64,000 nucleotides of DNA from Rotaria sp. Silwood1 (lineage: Eukaryota > Rotifera > Eurotatoria > Philodinida > Philodinidae): positions 3,465,957-3,529,956 of the forward strand of contig CAJNOP010000011.1 of the NCBI GenBank assembly GCA_905250075.1. The letters are read 5' to 3'. Positions 50,977 through 62,058 of this stretch are shown in pieces. How positions within the stretch are numbered: position 1 is the first letter of the stretch; each line of letters begins with the position of its first letter. The position numbers and the translations under genes were made by a program. The notes under the pieces are model-generated. The model was not told where the DNA came from. It saw only the letters and a program-made list of their open reading frames with translations, and made no database searches.

Positions 50977-52899
50977 AATATACTTCTGTTTAGATTACAA
51001 TGAATATTTTATATTTTTAAATAACGTACGATTTACCGATTTAAATTCTTAGAAAGTTATTTGGTAAATTAAGTATAACGAATGATTGATACATTTTCTT
51101 CTAATTTGTTCAGTATAAAACGTTTGTAGTTTGCTTATAGATTATTACTCAGGTGTTGATGAAACAAACAATAAAAAAGCTTGAAGTAAAAAAAAATATA
51201 GCTTACTAGTTACTTGAATTTTATACATTTCAAATCTCTTATGATAGGATAGAAATCTAGATAAAATTTGTTTAGATTCAGTATCAACGAGATATGTGTC
51301 ATCTTTATCGTCGTGTTTAATGGAAACACTAGGTGATTGGTTATATCCAATGACATAAGCCATTGATGTATTGCTATAACTCATTAACATCAGAAACGTG
51401 CAACGATGATCGCACTGATTATGATTATTAATGTAAGCATAGGGAAACATATTAGAAAGGTAACGTGGGTCCAGAGAATTATGATGTTCCAGGATATATA
51501 GATTAATCTAAGAATTATCAAAAATATTTGAAGGATAGTTTTATTACAGAGGTTTACTATATAGAAGATGGCAATATGGTATGGTTGTAATTCGATAAAA
51601 TTTATGATATGGAATGTTGTTGATTTAAAAACAATATAGTAACTGTAAACAGACATCATCAACAACATTAAGGATTAAATCATTCATTTCAATGTTTTTT
51701 AACTAAATTAAGAAGACGATAAAAGTTTTTATAAGACATATACTATGTTCTCTAGCCTAAATCCATATTAAGTGTTTGTTTCCAGTACTCTTTCAAACAT
51801 GTATCATGCTTGGTGGAATCCATCTCTTTAATATTTTCGAATAGTGCTTAGTTATTAGTTCTGTTTCACCATAGATCAATAACAGTGTTTCGAATCACTG
51901 TCAATATGATAACTGTAGTTATTTCCACTTTCATTCAATCACAATGCACTTCACGTACCTTCAAATAACAATGTGGGACCTCTTTGATTTTCATAATATG
52001 TTATTTTTTCTAATCTATCAAAAAAACTGAGATGATATCGATATGGAACAAAATAGTAACGTGTAGTTCCTTTTTCTTATTTTTTCATAATGTATAACTT
52101 TTTAGCTAGTTAATAATATTCAGTATTGTAATACGGTGGATGTGAGAGATGAAAGTTGTTTTCGATCAATATTATAAAAGAAAAGCTCTTTTTTACTTTT
52201 ATCTATATTTTTCAAAGACAAATATATACATATAGTCGAGAGATAGGTGCTATCTAGATTTGTACACTCGATTAAACTTTATCATGAATATCTTGCATTG
52301 AGTTGTGCAAACGTTTAATCAAGTGAATAAATAGTAATACTTAGTATATGATGCTACCAAGACAATGGAATGGAAATGTGCGAGAGAAAGTTTATCATTA
52401 TAACACACTACGATTACAATTGGGTCAGTTCGAAACATTACATTTGAATGGTAGATGTACGTTGACTTTGAACAATTGTTCGAAACGCTAATTTTTTCTT
52501 GTTTTCGTCAAATTACAAAAGTTCCTTGCAATCTCGTAACAATTCCAATGTGGACTTTTTAAGTTGTAGGATGAAGCACATTGATGACGACAAGTGTTCG
52601 ATCATACATTCATGAAAGTAAAGTTTATATTGTGTTTACTTTTTAGAAAAAGCTAATTGAATGGATTTTATATTGTTACCACTTCTTACGAATTCATTTT
52701 ACTTATTGCATATACCCGTCGACAAAAGTATTCCTCTCATACTTTTCAAAATTTTTAATATTGACTTTCTTTTTATTATCGAACTAATTTACATCAAAGA
52801 CATATTACTTTAACATGCTGTGTCTTCAATATTGATCTCAATCAAGCACTGCACTCATCTTCACATACTGCCGACCTATTTTACAACCAAGTCGATTGG
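50977..52899. other. Intergenic DNA, no gene seen
   Basis: 1.9 kb. Overlapping minus-strand frames at 51145-51668 give hydrophobic, Ile/Leu-rich translations without a family motif. No clear inverted repeat. Confidence 0.5.
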
Positions 52900-53400
52900 A
52901 AGTGCCTTTCCTGTCTCTCTTCTATTGGGCTTTGATCCGATGACTAAGAGAGCCAAGGCAGAACATGAATTCGATTATCAATCTTTCAGTCAATTGCTAG
53001 ACGGGATCTGTGTTTAGGATCATCGTCATCTTGGTGGATCTAGTTAGCTGAACCTTCAGAAAATCGACGATGAACAGTAAGCACAAGACCATTCTCATAT
53101 ACATGGCTCATAAAGTCTCCTAACAACTTATATCTAAAAGTAATTAATTGCCTGAAATCTGTTTTTAAAACATATCCCCAGATATATGACTTAAGCGGAT
53201 GTTTAGCTGTACGAACAATTTTTGTGATACCTGGAAACCGCCAGACTTTTCTTCTTCTGTTGTACAGTCTCAAAGCCTTCTCATCAGTAAAAATAACGTT
53301 ATTCCAATTGAGGTTTTGCTGCTGCAAATCCGGATGAGTCGTTGCTTACAATGTTTGTCTGTGAGCAAAAGCTATTCTACATGTAGACCATAATTTCCTT
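52900..53400 (-). pseudogene. Tc1-like transposase fragment, disrupted
   Basis: The minus strand encodes NWNNVIFTDEKALRLYNRRR and KVWRFPG, the first catalytic-Asp region of Tc1 transposases. After a frame break comes DDDPKHRSRLAID, the second catalytic-Asp region, then RIHVLPW and SPIE, which correspond to the 'L.WPSQSPDLNPIE' motif around the third acidic residue. In-frame stops interrupt at least two places (after RFSEGSAN and after LAID), so it is inactive. The N-terminal DNA-binding half is not seen. Confidence 0.85.
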
Positions 53401-53554
53401 CAGTTTCGCATCATCCACGTCTCACAATACTCAGATCTTTATCCACACCTTCCTCTTTTACAGTTTGTGAAGTAACTTTAATTCTTTTTTTCTGCAGTAA
53501 GATTGAAAATTTTTGATATAAAAACTCCCAAATCCAAGAAACTGTTTGTGTCAC

Positions 53555-53743
53555 TTATAACCAGTTATTTTCGCTCTACGTGATACTGGTACTTTACATA
53601 CCAGTTTTAAATGAGAACTTCCAAGATTTGGTAGGATTTGATGGAAATATGCAGTTTAAACCAAATCTTATCAACTCTTAGAAGTTCTCTTTTTAAATTG
53701 GGCATATAAAAGTATCAAGTAGAGCGAATAAAACTGATTATAA
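53555..53743. mobile_element. 189-bp palindromic MITE beside the Tc1 relic
   Basis: Ends read TTATAACCAGTTATTTTCGC and the complement of GCGAATAAAACTGATTATAA; the arms of about 85 bp include CGCTCTAC.TGATAC and GAGAACTTC. It could be a stand-alone MITE or a collapsed pair of Tc1 ends. It lies about 150 bp from the transposase relic. Confidence 0.7.
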
Positions 53744-53756
53744 TTTATACAAAAAT

Positions 53757-54188
53757 TTGGTTGACGTTGAAGGTATTTATACCGAAAATTTGCAATCTTT
53801 ATGCAGAAAAAAGGATTTGGAGAACTCCTATGTGGTCATTCAGTCTTTGGTAAATTCGATAGCTAACGGAGAAGGCTCATTGTTTAGAGCTGTATTTATG
53901 TTACAAATCAGTTCCAGAGTAAGAAGAAAGCGAATAGTAAGTTTTATGAAAGAAAGAAGGGAGAGAAAAGCTTTTGTTCGCGAGTGTATAATATTTAATT
54001 ATGCAACAACAGAGTTACTTATTATGATAAGGACAAAAATGGCGAATGCAGATGTGAATGTTAGCGTTGAAAATAAGCTAATTGTCCACGATTATACTCG
54101 GGCAATGCACAATACGTCATATTCTCCTCTCTTTTCTTTCTTTGATGTTTCGAAATTTGGAAAATCTAAACATATGTGTAATGAATGA
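53757..54188 (+). CDS. Hypothetical open frame, 143 codons
   Basis: The longest uninterrupted single-exon frame in the transposon-rich right third, starting 14 bp after a palindromic MITE. It has no recognised domain. It has a basic patch VRRKRIVSFMKERRERK and no signal peptide. Translation is balanced in composition, unlike the A-run frames elsewhere, but there is no homology I can name. It may be part of a mobile element or a chance frame. Confidence 0.25.
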   Translation: MVDVEGIYTENLQSLCRKKDLENSYVVIQSLVNSIANGEGSLFRAVFMLQISSRVRRKRIVSFMKERRERKAFVRECIIFNYATTELLIMIRTKMANADVNVSVENKLIVHDYTRAMHNTSYSPLFSFFDVSKFGKSKHMCNE

Positions 54189-56187
54189 ACTTTGCCAATA
54201 ATCTTACTATCAATTGTACACTCAATGTACATCAGTTCCTAAGTTTCATTGTCTATATATTTCAATTCATTGCATTTTCTGGTACCTGTCTCATTTTATC
54301 CGGTAGCCAAACTAATTTTAAACAGGTAGGATTTGTCAATATGTCTAGACTATGCTGTCGCTATTGGATTTGATTGCGTTACCAGCGTAAGAGTAGTAAA
54401 TAGTTGTTGCAGCCTTGCCATCGCTGTCTACGCTATGGCGTTTTACATAACATAGTACTAAATCGTCGCAAGGACCATGAAAACTCCCGATTTGTAAATC
54501 GATAAAACCAATATACAGTTGTATCATCTGTGATGAGTTGCCTTCACAATCATCAACGAGAACAGCATCAGATGGAAACCCTTCATTCGATCAGATTGTG
54601 CGCCATATGACCAGACAACCTCCTAAAAAAGAAAATAGCTGTTGATCTTGGGCGACCGATGGATAATATAATACTTGCATGCTTCAGTGCACGCTTTTTA
54701 CTATATATTGTAAGTAGTTACTGTTCGATAATATGATGACGTTTAGTTATAACTATTAGTGTAGTAGTGTGGGTATAAAATAGTGGGAGTAAAATACTCA
54801 CCATCACACAAATGAGTGTCATTTTCTGTTAATTTCAAATAACTTTAAACTATTTGCTTTTTTAAAAAAACGGGGATGGATATCTTAGCAAAATCGGCCC
54901 CATTCGAAAATTTTAAGAAGAGATCCCCTAATGTTATATGGTTAGCAAGGTAATTGATTCTAATATTTAACTGTATAAAATTTTTCGCCAAGACACAATT
55001 TTTTTTCTAAATATTTGACCATATATATATATATATGGTAAAGGGTACATGAGCCGTAGTATTTAAACCAACTTAAGAGTGCATCGCACTAAAAAGCCCA
55101 TTGGAGAAACTACTGTTACATATTAGTCAATGCACCAGGTACTGCTTAAGAAAAATGTATAAAAATATATGGCTTATCGAATATTTTATGATCAGTTTTG
55201 TAAGCAGTTAATATAAAGAAGGATTCGTGCGTTAAATGTTCATTTGTTCTATGATCTTTGCAGCAATGCGATCTTTCTGAGATTTCATAATTACAATCAA
55301 TTAAAATATTGTTTTGATGTTCTTTTTTAATAGTAACAGCTGGTGGAATCAACTGAATGTGGCACACATGACACTAACTAAAGCAAAAAGCTTATTGAAG
55401 TCAGCAATAAAATCAATTTTTTACCTCTTGAATGAAATAGCTACGTCAATAGGCAGTTTCAAGCTACTCTGAACAGCACTAATTGATTCATTAACAACCA
55501 ATACATTATTCTAAAGTGTGTAAAAAGATACTAACACTCACACCCTTTTAAATAAAAGAATAATAATTTCTTATTTCATATCATAATAAATTTTAAAGGA
55601 AAATGCACAGCAATATACATTTTATCATTAACTCACCCACTTTTTTTTTTATTGTATATTCGGATTTTGAGACTTTGAAAGTATGTTGAGTTTTGTTGTG
55701 ATATAACAATCTATTGTGTTTATCTGAATGGAAAACATAATCTTAGCAACAAATACTTTTTCAAAGTTTGAAACTAGCTGACATTTTCTTTTACATGACA
55801 CATTTATTCGTTATATATTTAACTGCCATGAAATTAAAGATATAGCTATGACATGCCGTTTGCATAGATGTCAATGTAAAAAATAGCTGTCCAACTCATT
55901 ATGAAAATTTCTGACATTATTCTTCTATTTTTCTGAAGTCAATTGCTTTTTGTACTTTATTCTTTCTCTGCAGCTAATGAAGTTGTACTGAAGATCGTAG
56001 CAGATGCAAGTCGCATGTATTTTCCAAGAAAATAATGAGTGTAGATTTAAACCGAAGTTTTTGTGTTGCTTCCCCTCCCCTTCCATCCTTTTCAGATCCT
56101 AATAATCGAAGGTGAGAGAAGCTAGAGCAAAGATTATTAGATAGACTTGCGTAGCAACGGAGACAGGAGCAAGTTAAATTGTGATTT
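54189..56187. other. Intergenic or decayed-repeat DNA
   Basis: Patchy base composition, locally richer in GC (54300-54680) than the surroundings, which suggests old insertions, but I cannot name them. A perfect AT-rich palindrome CCATATATATATATATATGG lies near 55019-55037. No gene. Confidence 0.45.
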
Positions 56188-57185
56188 CCCTAATCGAACA
56201 TCTTGTAAGCAAGATCTTGAAATCTTGGGACCGATAAGCAAAATCTTGATAAGATCTTGAAAAAATAATTTGTATGTGCATATGTTGATTGTATGAGGTA
56301 AATCTGTACCTAAGATCTTGTCAAGATCATGGAAAAAATATCGTTTACTATTATCTTCTCACAAGATCTTGAGTCAAACAAAAAGCGATACCATTGGTGT
56401 GTTTACACGCTAACTGGTCATTCACCATTTATTTATGCATACAGAGCCGTATATAAACAACATGATTAAACACCCGAAACAAACATTTTCAAAAAAAATT
56501 TTCTAAAATATTTCTCGACTATTGATTATTCGAGAACATGCTGATCTCGATTGATGATTGAGAGAGGACTACTCTGAAACAGTCTGATGGAGATCGGACT
56601 ATTTCAAGGTCAGGCAGGTTTCAAGATCTGACTTTCTTCAGTTATTCGGGATAGGAATAATTAAAATGCCTAGGTCAAAAAATCTGACAGTAAGTCTTGT
56701 ACGATCATATGAAATCGTACAAAAAATCGTAGTCTCTGAAATCTTACATCAATTCTTACTGTAAAATTCCTGTAAGATTTCAGAGACTACAATTTTTTTT
56801 ACGATTCACACCAAATCGTACAAGATCGTATATGATCAGACGCAGAATCTTGTCCGATCTTAATGTCCGATTGTTCGCCCTGGGTGGAAATAAATTGAAA
56901 AAAATGTCATAACATGCTTTTACAGAAAAAAATAATAAATGCGCTATATGATCGGTTCAAACCATGCTTTCAGAATGTATCATACATTGTGTCGCAAATC
57001 ACGACATATGCAACACGTTTTATCTTAGTGTGTACCCAAGATCTTATGAATCTGTACCCAAGATCTAATTCAAGATCTTGGTACAGGATAATACGATTAT
57101 CTTGTACCTAAATTTTCAAGATCTGTTCACTTTTCTCTACCTAAGATTTCGGCCAAGATCTTGCTTACAAGATGTTCGACTAGGG
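56188..57185. mobile_element. About 1-kb TIR element rich in CAAGATCTTG
   Basis: The ends CCCTAATCGAACATCTTGTA (56188) and the complement of TACAAGATGTTCGACTAGGG (ending 57185) are inverted repeats with one mismatch, continued by TAAGCAAGATCTTG. The word CAAGATCTTG or a one-base variant recurs about ten times in both arms. The centre (56696-56824) is a second palindrome. No coding capacity. A target duplication is not clear. Confidence 0.75.
56696..56824. repeat. Internal palindrome of the CAAGATCTTG element
   Basis: Arms of about 53 bp: CTTGTACGATCATATGAAATC through TGAAATCTTACA, and the inverted copy through CACCAAATCGTACAAG. The loop is about 22 bp. It may be an independent small MITE inserted into the larger element or its natural centre. 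Confidence 0.75.
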
Positions 57186-57264
57186 TTGATACTTCAGCCA
57201 GAAATAGGAAAAGATGTTTGAGTGATAACAATGCTTCGATTATTTTGAAATTCTACAAGTTCCA

Positions 57265-57851
57265 ACTAATGTCCATTTCAACAACAAAAGGCGGGTGAGT
57301 ATTTCTTGAACAATTTTTGACAGAAATAAGATAGAAAGCTGCCGTTTTGCACCTTTAGAAACAGGAAATTAAAACCCATGTAATCATATATTATCATTTT
57401 TTCGAATATATTTTCTAAACATTTTTCAATCAATTTTCTGAAAAAGTGACGCAAAAAGGTTTCCTTTTAAACATGAGAGAAAAGGAATAATATGGTTTTT
57501 TTTACAGAAATTGCTTGAAAAATCGATCGAAAATGTGAACTAAAATAGCGTTGGTCCCTAAATGATTAAATCTAAAAATCTGAAACTGGTGCAGTTTCGT
57601 AGATCTCCCATCACTGGTTCGAATGCACACCTCATAATTGAAAATTTACTGTAGTTACCTCACACGATAAGTTGATTTTTAAAAACATTAATTAAAATCT
57701 TTAAAAAGCATGTGGAAAAAATTTATAATAAACAACTCATGTCTTCACTCCTCTTTCTGAAGATGAAAGTCGCAGCTTTTTATCTTGTGTCTATCAAACG
57801 CTATTCAAGAAATATCCCACCCGCTTTTCTTTTTAAATGGGCATGTATCTA
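57265..57851. mobile_element. Fold-back MITE with GCGGGTG near its ends
   Basis: Left arm begins CTAATGTCCATTTCAACAAC and contains GGCGGGTGAGTATTTCTTGAA. The right arm is the inverted copy (TTCAAGAAATATCCCACCCGC, then TTTTTAAATGGGCATG). The inner arm parts (57338-57365 and 57748-57776) carry the core motif also found in three other palindromes. Arms are roughly 75-80% alike. No coding frame. Confidence 0.7.
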
Positions 57852-58143
57852 AATATTTCAGGTTTTGATGATGAATGCAATGGAAAGATCTGATTGTCGG
57901 TGCCAGTCAATAGGATAGTAGTATTATTGATCTAGTAGAATTAGAATAGCACAAACATAAACAAGTATAAGCTAATTGGATTCTAAGCTTAGGCAAAACT
58001 CTATAGCATATTTCAGTGTTTATCAGGAGAGACGATGGTGTGCTCAGAAAATTACTGAATAATTATATCAGTGTGCATACCAAGTTAACAATGGTAGTTA
58101 GATCAACGAAATGAATAGTAAAATGATATTTGTCTTTTCCTAA

Positions 58144-58502
58144 CGGGTGTTGCAAAAGTTCCTGGAAAAAAGTAGAACTATATATTTCCGCCATTCTAAA
58201 TGCTAGAAGTCTTAATTTTTTTTATTTGAAAGATCTTACCGTCCTCTACAAAAAAACGTTTAATGACAAGTTGAAAAAACGCCATCGGTATACATTTTTC
58301 GGAGGTTCTTTCGAACATCGTCCATCATAAGTTGTAAAACTGATATGTCAACTTCTTTCAATTTTTTTTTATCCGACGTTCGAGTTGTTTTACGATATGT
58401 GCTTTCCAATTTTTTTCGTATACTAATTGAGCCAAGACACCCCAGAAATCTTCAATAGGACGCCCTTGTGGTATATTAGGTGGATTATTGATTTTCGGTA
58501 CA
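58144..58502 (-). pseudogene. Mariner/IS630-type transposase C-terminus, frameshifted and truncated
   Basis: The minus strand encodes NPPNIPQGRPIEDFWGVLAQ, the region around the third catalytic residue of mariner/IS630 transposases, then LVYEKNWKAH. A run of As then shifts frame, after which the family's terminal LRKMYTDGVFST appears. It ends beside GGGTGTTGCAAAAGTTCCTGG (58146), a typical mariner terminus. Upstream coding (higher coordinates) is cut off at 58503, exactly where the large inverted-repeat element starts. Confidence 0.85.
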
Positions 58503-59130
58503 GAAAATTTCCCTAATAACGACGCAACAATTTTGTCTTCTTTTATTTTGCTTCGTATTCATCTGCTGTAGATCCAATCAAAATCATTTTTATATTTCGA
58601 GAATCCTTAGATGCTCCTCTTTCGAATGATGTATAAATCTTGGTTTTACCTACATGTTACCATGGAGACATTAGCGGTCTATGATGAAGAGGTCTCTCCG
58701 TCGTTATTAAGTATCGATTCCCTAATAACGTCGGCCAGCAAAATTACTGACCCTAATAACGACTCTCCAGCAAAATATAAGAGAAAAACTAATTTTAAAG
58801 AAAAAAACCTTTTTTCACGTTTTCTGTGGGAAATCGAGATATGGTGTCTTAGACAATTTTGTAGAGCAAATCAAACTCTACTATCATCTAGCGGTTCACG
58901 AAGAAGCAACTATCTTTTAGTGGAATGCAAAATATAATGAAAAAATATCTAAAATTGATTTTTAACAAAATGACCTTAATTACGACGGCCAACAATTTTT
59001 TGTCCTTAATAACGACGTTCAGTAATTTTTTTGACCCTAATAACGACCGAAAGCTATTTTTTGTCCGTCCCTAATACCGACGACACTCTAGTTTTTATCC
59101 TTATTAAGGACATATTCTTTAGAAGCTAAT

Positions 59131-60305
59131 ATAAAATCAAACAAAGATGTAAGTTCAAGTCATTTTTTTCCTCAAAACTGTTGTTCTTATCATATATAGA
59201 ATCTATCTAATCTTTTGGAAACGTCGCACTGTCACATTTGTTATAGGAGTTAATTTGAAACTGCTATAATACTCTTTAGTTTTTTAAATCTAGTACACCT
59301 TCAAAAATAATTAGTATTTGTATTTCTAATACTTTTTCTCTGAATTAGACGATTACCATTTTTTTGTTATCTCATATTGACATGGATATATTAACAGCTT
59401 TTTGAAATTTTAAGATATTTCTCGCCTATATTTTGCGCTTGCATTGCTTTGTGTTGAGCAAAATTGAAATATGAGAGAAAATCAAAGTAATATGACAAAT
59501 GAAAACATGTCATAAAATATATGAAATCTCATTACTTGAGAAAATTTCAATAGTTCCAAGGACAACCTCATCTAGTTTTGATGATTACTAAATCTATGCA
59601 TCTGTTCTCTAATAACCATTATGAGAGAAGCTGGATACTTCAACGTATTGAAAGCACTAGCACATATAATGCTTGATAAGAGCGTAAGTCATATAAAAAT
59701 TTATAATTCAATTATATTGAAAATCTCTTTTTACTACATAATTTGTTGATAATCATATTGATAAAATCCAATAATAAAGTTTAATAACATGTCACGACAA
59801 AAAGAAGTTCGTTTTTTTATGTAGAAAACAATATATGAATAGTATCTGCAAAAAGCTTGTATGATTTTTTTTTTCTGAAAAGACTAAGTTCTTTCTTTAC
59901 TCAATATAATAATACATGTAAAATTCATGGAAGTGTCTTGACATACTTGCAAGATCGTAATCTAAATTTTAGGTCTTTTCTACGTTGTTTACTTTAAAAT
60001 AACCGAACACCTACGTTTGAGACAATATAAAAGAGCTATTCCTGAAAATTTCTATCAGAAAAATAGCGATAAAACACCAAAAATTAAAAGAATGCGTCAT
60101 TAAGAAATATAAAACAAAGATAAAATTGAAATGTCCTTGTAATAGAAGTAGATTAAATTAGAGTAAAGTTGAACATATTACTCTATTTAGTTGTAGATAA
60201 AAGGAAGGATTCCTATGATCCTATTTGAAGTACTTTTAGGTCGTCAAGTTATTTAGGGTATCAATACAATTTTCGCTAATTAAATTTTAATATTTATAAT
60301 TATAG
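59131..60305. other. Interior of the 4.2-kb element, no recognised coding
   Basis: AT-rich. A possible exon-like stretch (MREAGYFNVLKALAHIM, about 59620-59684) ends at a consensus GTAAGT donor, but it matches no family I know. The catalytic core expected upstream of the pogo-like C-terminus was not found here. Confidence 0.35.
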
Positions 60306-61516
60306 TATTGCAAAAAAAAAGTGGAAAGCAATTGTATCTACATATTTTCGAAAAACACAAAGAAAATCCATTAGGAAGATCGATTTTCCGAAATTGTTCA
60401 ATGATCTTTATACCAGCTTCATTTCACCAAGTACTATTTCTGGTGGCTTTCGACGGGCGGGCGTCTGGCCGTTCGATGCTGATGTCATGAAAGATAAAGT
60501 AGTTCGTCGAGCTGCGTCATACTATAATCGTACAACAAATACGTAATAAATAACAAAATTACTTATTGTTTAAAAACTTTTATGTTATAGACCATCAGCA
60601 GCTGAAACTTTATCCACATTATTCAATGCGATAAATACATCTACTTCTAATGCAAATAATTCAAATGATCAACTTGCTTCAACTGCAATGGATATTGAGT
60701 ATGTTTAAATCGTTTCAATCTTTTAAACGCACAAATGGAGCTCATCATTTGTTAGAGTAGGTGTAGGATTATTCTCTTCATTGATAGATTAGTTAGAATT
60801 GCCTGCAATATCGGCTAAACTCAGTAATATGTCTGATATGAAGTACCTTTGCCAATAATGTACTCTGTTTATACTATTTTACCACAAAGTGTACTTCTAT
60901 GGGATAATCATGGTACACCTGTGTTTCAAGTTTTGTTTTTACTTATAAGAACTTTTCTTTATATAGTATTTCCATATAAGACATAATTATTATACTTCCT
61001 TCTTGAATTTTTTTGTTCTCTTAAGTATTACTCTTGAATAGCAGTATTCTTAATGAAAGTAGATCTCTAAGTTTAAAATTATTTAAACCTATTTTGTCTT
61101 TAATTTATGCACAGTCCTCCACCATCATCAACTAATCGTCAACGTACATTTGATGATGACGATAGTAGTGAAAGGTATAAAATAAATTAATGCCAAAATG
61201 TTTTTTATCCATGTTTCTAATTTTATATTTAAGTGATTCTGATTTTAATCTTGCAACTGATAGAGAAATATCTATTCAAAAAACATCAACGTACAACAAT
61301 TCATCAAATTCAAGTAGAAATCCTATCAATACTTTTTATGGTAATTCTTTTCGTTAACATATTTTAGATTTGAACCAACAATTGAATTTTTCTTCTAATC
61401 AATATGATACCAATTCAGCAAGTGAGTCATCACCAGCACAAGCTCAAACAAGTCCTCGATCTTTATTTTATATTAATGTCCATTTCAAATTAAAAGATCA
61501 GTGGTTGTTTTTTTGA
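60306..61516 (+). CDS. Pogo/Tigger-type DDE transposase C-terminus with spliced tail (5' incomplete)
   Basis: Exon 60306-60542 encodes KKKWKAIVSTYF, then IRKIDFPKLFNDLY, then STISGGFRRAGVWPFDADV. This is the end of DDE_1 (pogo/Tigger/Jerky-type) transposases, where 'GFR.AGI.PF' is characteristic. Four further exons join in frame with GT..AG ends: 60591-60698, 61115-61174, 61234-61340, 61368-61516. They encode a Ser/Asn/Thr-rich tail (DDDDSSES and similar) and stop at 61514. No upstream exon with the catalytic aspartates was found, so it is truncated or those exons are lost. The last exon runs into the next fold-back. It may be a decayed transposon or a host-used fragment. Confidence 0.7.
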
Positions 61517-62058
61517 GTAACTTTTGTTAGAAATGAGATGAAGACCTGCGGTTTTCACCATTCGAAACAGTATATGAAACTGCATCGAACTGTATAGATC
61601 GGATTTTTCTGAGGCGGTTTCCTAAGACCACCAGTCAACTTTATCAAAAATAAAAGTTTGAGTCGTGTGGAGATTTTGTAAACTTAATTTTAAGGAATGC
61701 ATCAGGATGCCTAACAAAGGTTCTATAAATTATACAAGTCCGACGTCAATAGTTCTAATCAATCGTGAGTTTTAGATATTTTACAGTAGTTTTTTCACCG
61801 ATTTTTCACAAAAAAACAACTTTTTTTGTATTTGGTGATGAAAAATAGGTCTTTCAACTTACGAAACAGCACAATTTTTTTGAAAAAATTTCACTGAAGC
61901 TTTGAAAAATCTGTTCCGAAAAATTTGGTCTATGCAGATCGATGCAGCTTCATCTCCTCTTTCGAATGATAAAAACCACAAGTCCTCATCTAATTCCTAA
62001 CAAAAGTTATTCAAAAAACAACCGTCCTACTTTTAATATGAAATGAACATTAGTTTCT
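61471..62058. mobile_element. Fold-back element inside the 4.2-kb element
   Basis: Left arm about 61471-61595, right arm about 61930-62058. Outer ends read TTAATGTCCATTTCAAATTA and the complement. The inner arm has CTTTTGTTAG, GACCTGCGGTTTTCACCATT and GATGCAG in inverted pairs. Between the arms, about 330 bp of AT-rich sequence shows no coding. It directly abuts the right arm of the 4.2-kb element. Confidence 0.7.

Noticed and set aside
51145-51668. Two overlapping minus-strand frames of 92-101 codons
   Set aside because: Ile/Leu/Phe-rich translations without motif; no splice partners found.
54345-54590. Minus-strand frame with GFIDLQIGSFHGPCDD
   Set aside because: Only about 60 codons from the first ATG with a stop shortly upstream; locally GC-richer but no recognisable family.
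60308-60490. 60-codon frame starting MQKKSGKQLYL
   Set aside because: It is out of frame with the pogo-type motif GFRRAGVWPF read from the same DNA; the other frame is the meaningful one.
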